A DNA stretch of 64,000 nt from Achromobacter veterisilvae (GCF_900496975.1 NZ_UFQC01000015.1:62001-126000), one strand, 5' to 3'; counted from the first letter of the stretch, positions 46,200 through 55,524 are shown. Notes: generated from the sequence alone by a model not told the origin. Made by a program: numbers and translations.

Positions 46200-47273
46200 T
46201 CAGCCCCGGTTGTGGCGCAGGCGGTACTGCGCGAATAGCGTCGCGACCAGCATGGCGAGCAGCGAGGTGGCGACGATGACGTCGGCGATGTAGTTGGGGA
46301 CGGCGATGGCGCGGCTCATGCTGTCCGCGCCCACCAGCATGCCGGCCACGAAGAGGCTGGCCAGGATCACGCCCAGCGGGTGCAGGCCGGCCAGCATGGC
46401 GACGACCACGCCGGTGTAGCCATAGCCCGGCGACATGTCCAGGGTGACGTAGCCGGTGCGGCCCGCCACCTCGATGGCCCCGGCCAGGCCGGCCAGCGCG
46501 CCGGACAGCATGGCGGTGCCCAGCATGACGCGGTTCACGGGCAGGCCCAGGAAGCGCGAGGCGTGCGCGTTGGCGCCCACGGCGCGCATCTGGAAGCCGA
46601 ACACGGTGTAGCGGTTCAAGAGCCACAGGCCCAGCGCCAGGCCGGCGGCCCACAGCAGGCCGGTGTGGGCGCGCGTGCGTTCGATCAGCTTGCCCAGTTC
46701 CAGGTCGCCGTTGAGCGCCACGGATTGCGGCCAGCCCATGGCCATCGGATCCTTCATCGGGCCGTCGAGCATCATGGACACGAACAGCAGCACGATGAAG
46801 TTGCCCAGCAGGGTCGTGACCACTTCGTCCACGCCCAGGCGGGTCTTCAGCAGCGCGGGGATGAGCAGCAGCAAGGCGCCCGCCAGCGCGGCCGCCAGCA
46901 TCATGCCCGCGAACAGCGCGGGCACCGGCAGGTCGAAGCCGGTGCCGTCGTGCAGCCCGCCCACGGCGACCGCCGCCAGCGCGCCCAGGTACAGTTGGCC
47001 TTCGGCGCCGATGTTGTAGAAGCGGGCGCGGAACGCCACGGCGCAGGCCAGTCCCGTCAGCATCAGCGGAGTGGCGCGCGTGAGCGTTTCCGACAGGGCG
47101 AAGCGCGAGCCGAACGCGCCCTCGAACAGCAGCGCGTAGGTGCGGCCCACGGGCGCGCCGGCCCAGGCCACCAGCACGGTGCAGACCGCCAGCGTGAAGA
47201 GGATGGCCGCGATGGGGGCCAGGGCCAGCGCCAGCCGGCTGGGCTCGGGGCGGCGTTCCAGGATCAGTTTCAT
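46200..47273 (-). CDS. Nucleoside-type ABC transporter permease (BmpC/NupP-like)
   Basis: This 357-residue permease has about nine to ten hydrophobic segments. It shows GLACAVAFRARFYNIGAEGQLYLGA and TVFGFQMRAVGANAHASRFLG, characteristic of the first permease of nucleoside ABC importers. It lies 37 bases after the ATPase gene and three bases before the second permease on the minus strand. Confidence 0.92.
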   Translation of the reverse strand: MKLILERRPEPSRLALALAPIAAILFTLAVCTVLVAWAGAPVGRTYALLFEGAFGSRFALSETLTRATPLMLTGLACAVAFRARFYNIGAEGQLYLGALAAVAVGGLHDGTGFDLPVPALFAGMMLAAALAGALLLLIPALLKTRLGVDEVVTTLLGNFIVLLFVSMMLDGPMKDPMAMGWPQSVALNGDLELGKLIERTRAHTGLLWAAGLALGLWLLNRYTVFGFQMRAVGANAHASRFLGLPVNRVMLGTAMLSGALAGLAGAIEVAGRTGYVTLDMSPGYGYTGVVVAMLAGLHPLGVILASLFVAGMLVGADSMSRAIAVPNYIADVIVATSLLAMLVATLFAQYRLRHNRG

Positions 47274-47310
47274 GCGAACAATGCTCGATAGAAGGGGATG
47301 CGGCGGTCCA

Positions 47311-48840
47311 TCAGGCGCGGGTGCCCGTCATGGCCAGGCCCACCGTGGCGGGCGTCCAGTCGGCCACCGGCTTGACGGCGACCAGCTTGCCGCCGCACAG
47401 CACGGCGATGCGGTCGGCCAGCGCGAAGATCTCTTCCAGGTCCTCGGACACCAGCAGCACGCCGGCGCCGCGCTTGCGCGCGGCCAGCAACTGCTCGCGC
47501 ACATAGGCCACCGCGCCGATGTCCAGGCCCCAGGTGGGCTGGTCGGCCACGATGAAGCGCGGTTCGCGCGCCAGCGTGCGGCCCAGGATCAGCTTCTGCA
47601 TATTGCCGCCGGACAGGCTGCGCGTGCGCACGTCCAGCGAAGCGGCGCGCACGTCGAACTGCCGGGCCAGCGATGCCGCGTAGGCCTTGCCCGCGCGCGC
47701 GCGGATCAGGCCGTAGCGCGCGAAGCGCTTGTCCTTCAGGTCCTCGACGATGGCGTTTTCCCATAAGGGGCTGTCGCCGATCATGCCTTCGCCGTGGCGG
47801 TCTTCCGGAATGCGGCCGACGCGGGCGGCCGTCCAGCCGGCCGGCGTCGTGGGCGCGGCCGCGTGCTCGGGGCCCAGGCGTATCGTGCCCTCGGACGGCT
47901 GGCGCAGCCCGGTCAGCACCGACACCAGCGCCTGCTGGCCGTTGCCGGCCACGCCGGCGATGGCGACGATTTCGTGTTTGTGCACCGTCAGGTCCAGGCC
48001 GTCCAGGCGCAGCGCGCCGTCGCGGCCGTCGCGCACACAGACCTGGGACAGGGTCACCACGGGCGCGGCCTGCTCGGCCGCCGCCACGGCCTCGGCGTGC
48101 GGCATGACGACCTTGCGGCCCACCATCAGCTCCGCCAGTTCGGCGGGGCTGGTGCCCGCGGTGTCGCGTTCGGCCACCAGCTTGCCCTGGCGCAGCACCG
48201 CCACGCGGCGCGACACGGCCATCACCTCGTCCAGCTTGTGCGAAATGAAGATGACGGCCAGCCCTTCGTCGACGAAGCCGCGCAGGGTGGCGAACAGATC
48301 CTGCACCTCCTGCGGCGTGAGCACGGCCGTGGGTTCGTCCAGGATCAGCACGCGGGCGCCGCGGTACAGCGCCTTCAGGATCTCGACGCGCTGCTTTTCG
48401 CCGACCGACAGCGCGCCGACGCGCGCGTCCGGATCCACGCCCAGGCCGAAGCGCTGGCCCAGCTCCACCAGGCGCTTGCGCGCCTTGCCGCGGCCCGACG
48501 CCAGTTTCCACAGGGATTCCGTGCCGACCATGATGTTGTCCAGCACGGTCAGGTTGTCGGCCAGCGTGAAGTGCTGGTGCACCATGCCGACCCCGGCCGC
48601 CAGCGCGGCGTCGGGCCGGCCGGCGGGCAGGGGCTGGCCGAAGACCTCGATGCCGCCGGCGTCGGCCACATAGTGGCCGAACAGGATCGACACCAGGGTC
48701 GATTTACCGGCGCCGTTCTCGCCCAGCAAGGCCAGCACTTCGCCCTGGGCGAGCGTCAGCGATATGTCGTCGTTGGCCGTCAGGCTGCCGAAGCGCTTGG
48801 TGATCCCCGTCAATCGCAGGGCGAGAGGCGCTGGTTTCAT
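47311..48840 (-). CDS. Nucleoside-type ABC transporter ATP-binding protein, tandem ATPase (NupO-like)
   Basis: The 509-residue protein carries two ATPase domains. The first has Walker A GENGAGKST, signature LSVGEKQRVEILKAL and Walker B VLILDEPTAVLTPQE. The second has a degenerate Walker A around GVAGNGQQAL and signature LSGGNMQKLILGRTL, as in other sugar/nucleoside importers (RbsA/NupO-like). Its start codon overlaps the binding-protein stop by four bases. It energises the two permeases downstream. Confidence 0.93.
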   Translation of the reverse strand: MKPAPLALRLTGITKRFGSLTANDDISLTLAQGEVLALLGENGAGKSTLVSILFGHYVADAGGIEVFGQPLPAGRPDAALAAGVGMVHQHFTLADNLTVLDNIMVGTESLWKLASGRGKARKRLVELGQRFGLGVDPDARVGALSVGEKQRVEILKALYRGARVLILDEPTAVLTPQEVQDLFATLRGFVDEGLAVIFISHKLDEVMAVSRRVAVLRQGKLVAERDTAGTSPAELAELMVGRKVVMPHAEAVAAAEQAAPVVTLSQVCVRDGRDGALRLDGLDLTVHKHEIVAIAGVAGNGQQALVSVLTGLRQPSEGTIRLGPEHAAAPTTPAGWTAARVGRIPEDRHGEGMIGDSPLWENAIVEDLKDKRFARYGLIRARAGKAYAASLARQFDVRAASLDVRTRSLSGGNMQKLILGRTLAREPRFIVADQPTWGLDIGAVAYVREQLLAARKRGAGVLLVSEDLEEIFALADRIAVLCGGKLVAVKPVADWTPATVGLAMTGTRA

Positions 48841-49865
48841 CGTGCCGAGGACTTGGGTTCTTTGTCGACGACCTTCACGCTGAAGCTGCCGTCCAGGATG
48901 GCTTTCTGCCTGGCTTCCACCTTGGCCACCAGGTCGGCGGGAATCTTGGCCGCGAAGGTGCCCAGCGGCGCCAGCGACGAACCCTGGTGCTTCATCAGCG
49001 AATACTGGCCGTAGTCGTCGGCCTTGAAGGTGCCGGCCTTGACCTGCTTGAGCGCTTCGTCGATCGTGGGTTCCATGCTCCACAGGGCCGAGGCGACCAC
49101 GGTTTCGGGGTACTGCGGCTGCGTGTCGATCACGTTGCCGATGGCCAGCTTGCCGCGCTCCTTGGCGGCATCCGACACGCCGAAGCGCTCGGCGTAGAGC
49201 ACGTCCGCGCCCTTGTCGATCATGGCGAAGGCGGCTTCCTTGGCCTTCGGGGGATCGAACCAGGAGCCGATGAAGGTCACGGTGAACTCGGCCTGCGGGT
49301 TCACTTCCTTGGCGCCTTCGATGAAGGCCTGCATCAGGCGGTTCACTTCGGGGATGGGGTAGCCGCCCACCAGGCCGATCTTGCCGGTTTTGCTCATGCC
49401 GGCGGCGATCATGCCGGTCAGGTAGGCGGGTTCCTGGATGTAGTTGTCGAACACCGAGAAGTTGGGCTGCTGCGGCTTGCCGGAGGAGCCCATGAGGAAG
49501 GCGGTCTGCGGATAGTCCTTGGCCACCTTGCGGGCGGCGGCTTCCACCGCGAAGGCCTCGCCCACCACCAGCTTGTTGCCCTGCTCGGCATACTGGCGCA
49601 TGACGCGCTCGTAGTCGGCGTTGGTGACGTTTTCCGAGAACGTGTAGTCGATCTCGCCGCGGTCGCGGGCGGCCGTCAGCGCCTTGTGGATGCGCGATAC
49701 CCATTGCTGCTCGACCGGCACCGTGTAGATGGCGGCGACCTTGGTCTTGGCGGGCGCCTGGGCTTGGGCGGCGCCGGTGAACAGCAGCGCGCCGGCGGCG
49801 GCGGCCGCCAGCTTGAGCAGGCCGCGGCGGGCGATGGCGCCGGACAGGGGGAACAGGGCTTTCAT
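48837..49865 (-). CDS. BMP-family ABC transporter substrate-binding protein
   Basis: This 342-residue basic-membrane-protein (BMP, PF02608) receptor has an N-terminal signal (RRGLLKLAAAAAGALLFTGAAQA, cut near residue 36). It opens KTKVAAIYTVPVEQQWVSRI, then GKIGLVGGYPIPEVNRLMQAF and VTFIGSWFDPPKAKEAAFAMIDKGADVLYAE. AGGAG lies nine bases before the ATG at 49865. It heads the minus-strand importer/amidohydrolase operon. BMP receptors usually bind purine nucleosides or related bases. Confidence 0.93.
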   Translation of the reverse strand: MKALFPLSGAIARRGLLKLAAAAAGALLFTGAAQAQAPAKTKVAAIYTVPVEQQWVSRIHKALTAARDRGEIDYTFSENVTNADYERVMRQYAEQGNKLVVGEAFAVEAAARKVAKDYPQTAFLMGSSGKPQQPNFSVFDNYIQEPAYLTGMIAAGMSKTGKIGLVGGYPIPEVNRLMQAFIEGAKEVNPQAEFTVTFIGSWFDPPKAKEAAFAMIDKGADVLYAERFGVSDAAKERGKLAIGNVIDTQPQYPETVVASALWSMEPTIDEALKQVKAGTFKADDYGQYSLMKHQGSSLAPLGTFAAKIPADLVAKVEARQKAILDGSFSVKVVDKEPKSSAR

Positions 49866-50287
49866 GCGGGTGACTCCTACGCGGGAAGGAAGGGGATCGG
49901 GAGTATGGCGGGACGCGCCGCAGAATGGCGGCCGCCGGCGGGCAGGCCGGGGCGAGCGGACGGAAGCGAGGGCGCGGGATCGGTCATTGGACGGGAAGCG
50001 CAAGGCAGGCGCGTCCCATCCGAAGGGGCGAGTTCGCGGCCAGTCCGAGCGAAGCAAGTTGTATGCCATGGGGCATTCCCGCGACAAGTCGGGGAAACCT
50101 GATGGCCGGGCAGGATTATAGGCACCCTGGCGGGGAAGCGCGGCACCGATGTGGTGCGCGCCGTTCCAGGAGGCGGACGATGCTGGCCCGGAACGGGCCG
50201 TTGCGGCGCCGGAGGCGATCCGGCGCGGGCCCGCGAGCCTAAAATCCGGGAATGAGCCGCGCGCGGCGCGGCGAGCTGGAAGACCCC
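49866..50287. other. 422-bp divergent intergenic region
   Basis: No gene is supported. It must hold the promoter of the minus-strand BMP importer operon and of the plus-strand DedA gene. Frames running through it have no ribosome sites or recognisable product. I see no clear operator, repeat or terminator. Confidence 0.6.
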
Positions 50288-51217
50288 ATGCAAGATATTC
50301 AACTGCTGCTCGAACAGTACGGCGGGTGGCTGGTGTTCGCCAATGTGCTGGTCGAGCAGGCCGGCCTGCCGGTGCCCGCCTATCCCATGCTGATCGCCGC
50401 CGGCGCCCTGGCCGGCGCGGGCGGCTGGGCCGTGCCCTGGCTGGCGGCCACCGCCGCCTGCCTGCTGGCCGACACCCTGTGGTACCTGGCCGGCCGGCGC
50501 TACGGCTCGCGCCTCCTGGGCGTGATCTGCAAGATGTCGCTGTCGCAGGATTCCTGCATCCGGCAGACGCAGCGCCTGTATTTGCGCATCGGCGTGCGGG
50601 CGCTGCTGGTGTGCAAGTTCCTGCCGGGCGCGGGGGCCTTGTCCACCGTGATGGCGGGCCTGACGGGCACGGCGTACCGGCGCTTCCTGCTCTACGACCT
50701 GGCGGGCTCCCTGTTCTGGGTCGGTTCGGCCCTGCTGCTGGGGGGCGTGTTCCACAACGTCGTGAACGACGTCCTGGAGATCCTGGGCACCTACGGCGCG
50801 ATGGGCCTGGGCGTGCTGGCGGCGGTGCTGGCGCTGTACATCCTGGCGCGCTTCCTGCGGCGCAGGATCCTGCTGCGCAGCCTGCGCGTCATTCCCCGCC
50901 TGTCGGTGGACGAACTGATGCAATGGCGGCAGGACGGACGCAATACGCTCGTCTTCGACGTGCGCCCGCAGGCGCTGCGCGACGAGCAGCGGATCCCGGG
51001 CGCCATCGCCGTGGACCTGAAGGCGCCCTTGCCCGAACTGGGCGCGAATGCGCTGGAGTCCGACATCGTCGTCTATTGCGCCTGCCCCAACGAGGTATCG
51101 GCCGCGCTGCTGGCCTCGCGGCTGCGCGCCGCCGGCTATCCCAACACCTGGGCCCTGCGCGGCGGTTACGAAGCCTGGGCCGAGCGCAAGCGCCCGGCGC
51201 CCGGGCAAGGCGCATAA
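50288..51217 (+). CDS. DedA-family membrane protein fused to a rhodanese domain
   Basis: Residues about 10-190 form a DedA/SNARE-associated membrane domain: NVLVEQAGLPVPAYPMLIAAG, then CKFLPGAGALSTVMAGLTG, and several hydrophobic helices. Residues about 205-302 are a rhodanese-like domain (LVFDVRPQALRDEQRIPGAI, then IVVYCACPNE with candidate active Cys264, then ALRGGYEAW). DedA proteins are lipid-transport and membrane-homeostasis factors; rhodaneses transfer sulfur. GGAAG upstream supports the ATG at 50288 over an ATG at 50252 that would add 12 residues. Function of the fusion is unknown. Confidence 0.88.
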   Translation: MQDIQLLLEQYGGWLVFANVLVEQAGLPVPAYPMLIAAGALAGAGGWAVPWLAATAACLLADTLWYLAGRRYGSRLLGVICKMSLSQDSCIRQTQRLYLRIGVRALLVCKFLPGAGALSTVMAGLTGTAYRRFLLYDLAGSLFWVGSALLLGGVFHNVVNDVLEILGTYGAMGLGVLAAVLALYILARFLRRRILLRSLRVIPRLSVDELMQWRQDGRNTLVFDVRPQALRDEQRIPGAIAVDLKAPLPELGANALESDIVVYCACPNEVSAALLASRLRAAGYPNTWALRGGYEAWAERKRPAPGQGA

Positions 51218-51267
51218 TTCCGCCATCGGCCCGCGGCATCGGCGGGCGGCCATGACAGGAGAGAGAC

Positions 51268-52194
51268 ATGCGGTTGTTGTTCTTGGGCGCCGGCGGCACC
51301 GGCGGGTATTTCGGAGGGCGCGCCGCCCAGGCGGGCGCGGACGTGACGTTCCTGGTGCGCGAACCGCGCGCCGCGCGGATCCGCGAGCACGGCCTGCGCA
51401 TCCAGAGCCCGCTGGGCGACGTCACGCTGCATCCCCAACTGGCCACGCAGGATACCCTGCAGGGCAGCTACGACGTGGTGGTGCTCAGTTGCAAGGCCTA
51501 TGACCTGTCCAGCGCCATCGAGGCGATCCGGCCCGCCGTCGGGCCGGACACGGCCGTGCTGCCCATCATGAACGGCGTGCTGCAATACGACGTGCTGGAC
51601 CGCGAATTCGAGCCCCATCGCGTGCTGGGCGGCCTCTGCCAGATCAACGCGACGCTCGGGCCCGAGGGCGAGGTGGTGCACCTGGGCAAGTACGCCAGCA
51701 TCGTCTTCGGCGAGCGCGCGGGCCCGGCCCGCAGCGCGCGCTGCGAGGCCCTGGAGCAGGCGCTGGCCGGGGGCGAGTACACCAGCCGCCTGAGCGGCGA
51801 GATCTACCAGGACATCTGGGAAAAGTACGTGTTCCTGACGACGCTGGCGGCCGGCACCTGCATGATGCGCGGCTCCGTCGGGCAGATCGCGTCCACCGAC
51901 GACGGCGCGGACGTCCTGAGCATGCTGCTGCAGGAATCCCAGGCCGTGGCGGCCGCGTCCGGCCATGCGGTCCGGCCCGAGGCCGACGCGTCCGCGCGCA
52001 AGATCCTGGCCGACCCGTCCCAGTCCATGACTGCCTCGATGTTCCGGGATCTGCGCCAGGGGCTGCCGGTCGAGGCGGACCACATCGTCGGCGACATGGT
52101 CCGCCGCGCCCGCACGCTGGGCGTGGACGCGACCTACCTGCGCGCCGCCTACGCCCATCTGCAGGTCTATCAGGCGCAGCGCGCCGCCGGCTGA
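51268..52194 (+). CDS. Ketopantoate reductase (PanE/ApbA) family protein
   Basis: The 308-residue NADPH-dependent reductase has the N-terminal nucleotide site LLFLGAGGTGGYFGGRAAQAGADV. The conserved PIMNGVLQYDVLDREF contains the active Asn, and EKYVFLTTLAA contains the catalytic Lys. Ketopantoate reductase makes pantoate for coenzyme A, but several paralogues act on other 2-oxo acids. Here no pan genes are close, so the assignment is to the family and not the pathway. GAGAGA precedes the ATG. Confidence 0.88.
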   Translation: MRLLFLGAGGTGGYFGGRAAQAGADVTFLVREPRAARIREHGLRIQSPLGDVTLHPQLATQDTLQGSYDVVVLSCKAYDLSSAIEAIRPAVGPDTAVLPIMNGVLQYDVLDREFEPHRVLGGLCQINATLGPEGEVVHLGKYASIVFGERAGPARSARCEALEQALAGGEYTSRLSGEIYQDIWEKYVFLTTLAAGTCMMRGSVGQIASTDDGADVLSMLLQESQAVAAASGHAVRPEADASARKILADPSQSMTASMFRDLRQGLPVEADHIVGDMVRRARTLGVDATYLRAAYAHLQVYQAQRAAG

Positions 52195-52421
52195 GCGCCC
52201 GCCGGTCCGCGGCCCCTGTTCAAGCGGGGCCGCGGGGTGCACACTGGCATGGCGGTCCGGGCCGTTCGGTTCGCCTCCTTGGCCTCATCCGATCCCATGG
52301 GATTGGTGCATGAAATGCAAAAAACTCTTCCGCTTTTGCGGGTTTTTTGATCGGATTCGACCGAATAGTATGGCTTTGCCTGAGCCGGACGACCCGGCTT
52401 CCCCTACCTAGGAGCAAGACC

Positions 52422-53033
52422 ATGAAAGTCGCATTGATCGGAATTACCGGCCGCGTGGGTTCGCGCGTGGCGGATGAATTGCTCAAGCGCGGCCACCAGG
52501 TCACGGGCGTCGCCCGCAACCTGTCCGACGTGAATCCCCAGCCCGGCCTGACCATCAAGCAGGGCGACGCCACCGACCCGGAGGCGTTGACCGCCATCCT
52601 GGCCGGCCATGACGCCGTGATCAGCGCATCGCGCTTCGTTTCTTCCGACGCCAAGCCGCTGCTGCATGCCGTGAAGGACGCCGGCGTGCCGCGCCTGCTG
52701 GTGGTGGGGGGCGCGGGCAGCCTGATGGTGGCGCCCGGCAAGATGCTGATCGATACGCCCGAGTTCCCGGACGCCTACAAGCCCGAGGCCCGCGCGGGCG
52801 TGGTGTTCCTGGACGCGCTGCGCCAGGAAAAGGTGCTGAACTGGACGTTCCTGTCGCCTTCCGCGCTGTTCGAGCCGGGCGAGCGCACCGGCAAGTTCCG
52901 GGTGGGGGACGACACCCTGCTGGCCGACGAGGAAGGCAAGAGCTGGATCTCGATGGAAGACTACGCCATTGCGCTGGTCGACGAGCTGGAGACGCCCAAG
53001 CACTCGCGCCGCCGTTATACGGTCGGATATTGA
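52422..53033 (+). CDS. NAD(P)-binding SDR-like oxidoreductase (NAD(P)H-binding family)
   Basis: This 203-residue atypical short-chain dehydrogenase has the opening KVALIGITGRVGSRVADELLKRGHQV and VVGGAGSLMVAPGKMLID. It lacks a classical YxxxK motif and resembles NAD(P)-binding proteins of the YwnB/NmrA-like group, which include flavin reductases and sensors. AGGAG stands directly upstream. It is probably monocistronic, with a terminator just after it. Confidence 0.85.
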   Translation: MKVALIGITGRVGSRVADELLKRGHQVTGVARNLSDVNPQPGLTIKQGDATDPEALTAILAGHDAVISASRFVSSDAKPLLHAVKDAGVPRLLVVGGAGSLMVAPGKMLIDTPEFPDAYKPEARAGVVFLDALRQEKVLNWTFLSPSALFEPGERTGKFRVGDDTLLADEEGKSWISMEDYAIALVDELETPKHSRRRYTVGY

Positions 53034-53055
53034 CCCCGCCGGAGGGCGGAGGGAA

Positions 53056-53080
53056 AAAAGGGGCCCGGTCGGGCCCTTTT
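53056..53080 (+). terminator. Probable intrinsic terminator
   Basis: GGGCCC and its complement are separated by four bases (GGTC) and flanked by A's and then TTTT. It stands 22 bases after the SDR-like gene. Confidence 0.75.
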
Positions 53081-53168
53081 GCCATTGGGGAAAAGGCCGC
53101 GATATCCGCCCTTTTATTTGTAAACTGGCACACCGCGCCAACCGGCGTCACGACCTGAGTTGTCCTGT

Positions 53169-53627
53169 ATGCGTATGAAGTTGAAATCGTTGGCCCTCTG
53201 TATGCTGGTCGCCGCCGCCACCCTGGCGATCGCGCCGGCGCGCGCGGCCGGGCCCCAGTCCAACAAGGACATCGTGGTGGCGTTCTTCCGCATGATGTTC
53301 CAGGACCGCAACGTCGACGAGGCGGTGCGCCGGTACGTCGGTCCGGGCTATACGCAGCACAATCCGTACATGCAGGACGGCGTGGAACCCATGGTGGATT
53401 TCTTTCCGGCCTATTTCGAGCAGCATCCGCAGTCCATCGTCGAGATCAAGCGGGTGATCGCCGAGGGCGACCTGGTGATGATCCACAACCTGTGGCGCGA
53501 TTCCCCGGAAGACCGCGGCCAGGCCGTGGTCGACATCTTCCGGGTGGAAAACGGCAAGATCGTCGAGCACTGGGACGTGAGCCAGGAAATTCCGGAGAAT
53601 CCGGCCAACAAGAACGGCATGTTCTAG
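53169..53627 (+). CDS. Exported SnoaL/NTF2-like protein
   Basis: The 152-residue product begins with a signal peptide (LKSLALCMLVAAATLAIAPARA, cut near residue 26). The rest looks like a small NTF2-like (SnoaL) fold: VVAFFRMMFQDRNVDEAVRRY, GYTQHNPYMQDG, and IVEHWDVSQEIPEN, the last typical of the family's end. Cyclases, isomerases and unassigned stress proteins share this fold. It lies three bases before the flavin-reductase-like gene, suggesting one transcript. The function is unknown. Confidence 0.85.
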   Translation: MRMKLKSLALCMLVAAATLAIAPARAAGPQSNKDIVVAFFRMMFQDRNVDEAVRRYVGPGYTQHNPYMQDGVEPMVDFFPAYFEQHPQSIVEIKRVIAEGDLVMIHNLWRDSPEDRGQAVVDIFRVENGKIVEHWDVSQEIPENPANKNGMF

Positions 53628-53630
53628 ACC

Positions 53631-54203
53631 ATGTCTTCCCGCATCGAACCCGTCGACCTGCCGCGCGCCTACCTGCTGCTGAACCACGGCCCCACGGTGC
53701 TGGTGACCAGCGCGCACGGCGAGGCGCGCAACGTCATGGCGGCCGCCTGGGCCATGCCCCTGGATTTCAGCCCGCCCAAGATGCTGGTGGTGGTGGACAA
53801 GAACACCTATACGCGCGAACTGATCGAAGCGTCCGGCGAGTTCGCGCTGTGCATCCCCTCGCGCGCGCAGGCCCAGGCCACGCTGCGGGTGGGTTCGCAT
53901 TCCGGGCGCGGCGAGGACAAGTTCCTGGCCAGCGGCCTGACGACGTTTCCGGCCAGCAAGATCGGCGCGCCGCTGGTCAGCGGCTGCCTGGGCTGGCTGG
54001 AGTGCCGGGTCGTGCCCGAGCCGCACAACCAGCAGGCCTACGATCTGTTCATCGGCGAAGTCGTGGCCGCGTGGGCGGCGCCGGACGCGTTCTCGGGCAA
54101 CCGCTGGCATTTCCCCGACGGCGAGCGCCGCTCGGTCCATTACCTGGCCGGCGGATCCTTCTTCGCCACGGGCGAAGCCTTCAACGTCTCCGATCCGGAG
54201 TAG
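53631..54203 (+). CDS. Flavin reductase-like domain protein
   Basis: The 190-residue protein of the flavin-reductase-like (FMN-binding split barrel) family shows VLVTSAHGEARNVMAAAWAMPLDFSPPKML and KFLASGLTTFPASKIGAPL near the centre. Such proteins reduce or bind FMN, often serving monooxygenases. It is in a compact set with the SnoaL-like gene and the 2'-deoxyribosyltransferase, but no monooxygenase adjoins. The partner is unknown. Confidence 0.85.
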   Translation: MSSRIEPVDLPRAYLLLNHGPTVLVTSAHGEARNVMAAAWAMPLDFSPPKMLVVVDKNTYTRELIEASGEFALCIPSRAQAQATLRVGSHSGRGEDKFLASGLTTFPASKIGAPLVSGCLGWLECRVVPEPHNQQAYDLFIGEVVAAWAAPDAFSGNRWHFPDGERRSVHYLAGGSFFATGEAFNVSDPE

Positions 54204-54207
54204 CGCC

Positions 54208-54711
54208 ATGCGCAGCGTGTACCTCGCCGGTTTCGACGTATTCCTGCCCGACGCCGAGGCGCACGGCGAACGCCTGAAGGCGCTGGCCGCCGCCCACGGC
54301 TTCGAGGGCCTGTTCCCGCTGGACAACCGGGCGCCCCGCAATCTGTCCGGCCCGGCGCTGGCGCAATGGATCTACCGCGAGAACGTCGCCCTGATCCGGC
54401 GCGCCGACTTGGTGATGGCGAACCTGAATCCGTTCCGAGGGGCCGAGCCCGATTCCGGCACGGCGTTCGAGGTCGGCTACGCCATCGCCTGCGGCAAGCC
54501 CGTCTGGGGCTATACCCGCCAGGCGGGGTCGCTGATCGACCAGGTGGCCGTGGGCGCGGCGGCCGACGACGGCGCGTCGCGCATGGTGGACGCCGAGGGC
54601 TATACCGTCGAGGATTTCGGCCTGAGCCTGAACCTGATGCTGGCGTGCAGCGCCCGCATCGTCCACGGCGACGCCGCCGACTGCCTGGCCCGCATGGCCG
54701 AGGCGCCCTAG
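54208..54711 (+). CDS. Nucleoside 2-deoxyribosyltransferase family protein
   Basis: The 167-residue protein resembles nucleoside 2'-deoxyribosyltransferases that swap bases on deoxynucleosides. It opens SVYLAGFDVFLPDAEAHG, has ADLVMANLNPFRGAEPDSGTAFEVGYAIACGKPVWGY, and the candidate nucleophile Glu88 in GTAFEVGYA. The gene follows the flavin-reductase-like gene by four bases and overlaps the convergent TetR gene's end by four. Its physiological substrate is unknown; many relatives are housekeeping nucleotide-salvage or sanitising enzymes. Confidence 0.88.
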   Translation: MRSVYLAGFDVFLPDAEAHGERLKALAAAHGFEGLFPLDNRAPRNLSGPALAQWIYRENVALIRRADLVMANLNPFRGAEPDSGTAFEVGYAIACGKPVWGYTRQAGSLIDQVAVGAAADDGASRMVDAEGYTVEDFGLSLNLMLACSARIVHGDAADCLARMAEAP

Positions 54712-55373
54712 CGCCGCGCTGCTTTCTTCGCCGCCGTCCTGCGCGGCGCCGGCCGGGCCGCGGGGGTGCCCAGATACCCCATCACCGCATCCACCACCGC
54801 CTGTTCAAGCTGTGCGGGCAAAAAGCCCGCGGGTGGCTCCAGCGCGGCCGCGTGCACCAGGGACTCCATGATGCGCAGCACCACGTAGGTCGCCAGGTCG
54901 CGGTCCTGCTGCGCGATCTCGTCGCGGTGGAATTCCAGCAGGTGGCGCATGCGGCGATGGATGTCCTGGTCGGCGCGGCTGTGTTCGCGCGGCAGGTCGA
55001 ACAGCGGGAATTCCCGTTCCAGCACGCGGTGCAGCGCGGGCTCCAGCAGATGCGCGTGCAGCATGGCCTGGACGATGGCCGCGACGCGTTCGCGCAGCGT
55101 GGCGGCGGGATTGCTGTCCAGGACCTGGTCGATCACGTCCAGCATCTGGTTGTCGTGGCGGTCGTGCAGCGCCGCGATCAGCGCGTTCTTGTTGGGAAAG
55201 TACTGGTACAGCGACCCGACGCTGACGCCGGCGGTTTCCGCGATCAGGTTGGTGTTGGTGCCGGCATAGCCGTGCGTGGCCAGAATGCGAGCCGTGGCTT
55301 GAAGAATCGTCTCCACGGTGTGCTGGGACCTGAGCTGGCGCGGCGATTTCCGGGGCTGTGGGATGGCGGTCAT
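54708..55373 (-). CDS. TetR-family transcriptional regulator
   Basis: The 221-residue repressor has the N-terminal HTH (VETILQATARILATHGYAGT, then IAETAGVSVGSLYQYFPNKNALIAAL) and a helical C-terminal ligand domain, with a basic tail (RRTAAKKAARR). It is divergent from the MFS transporter at 55525, and the shared promoter holds a typical TetR palindrome at 55401-55416. It probably represses the transporter and itself until its ligand is bound. Confidence 0.92.
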   Translation of the reverse strand: MTAIPQPRKSPRQLRSQHTVETILQATARILATHGYAGTNTNLIAETAGVSVGSLYQYFPNKNALIAALHDRHDNQMLDVIDQVLDSNPAATLRERVAAIVQAMLHAHLLEPALHRVLEREFPLFDLPREHSRADQDIHRRMRHLLEFHRDEIAQQDRDLATYVVLRIMESLVHAAALEPPAGFLPAQLEQAVVDAVMGYLGTPAARPAPRRTAAKKAARR

Positions 55374-55400
55374 GGTTGCGGTGAAAGGCGAGTATCGAAC

Positions 55401-55416
55401 ATGAGCAATCGCTCAT
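55401..55416. promoter_or_regulatory. Palindrome ATGAGCAATCGCTCAT, probable TetR operator
   Basis: Six-bp arms (ATGAGC and GCTCAT) flank four bases. It lies in the 151-base space between the divergent TetR and MFS genes, 28 bases upstream of the TetR start. TGAGC-N4-GCTCA is a common TetR-type site. Confidence 0.72.
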
Positions 55417-55524
55417 AAAATTTTCGGCAGGCGGTCCTGACGGCTGCCCGCAAGGGCGGATTATGCCATCGCCGGTTTTGGCGCGATGGCGGCGGGCCCG
55501 CAATTACCTGATCGAGGAATATCC

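Noticed and set aside
45106-46653. Continuous upstream extension of the amidohydrolase frame through the permease gene
   Set aside because: The amidohydrolase homology starts at the ATG at 45105, and the upstream part is the wrong frame of a clear ABC permease.
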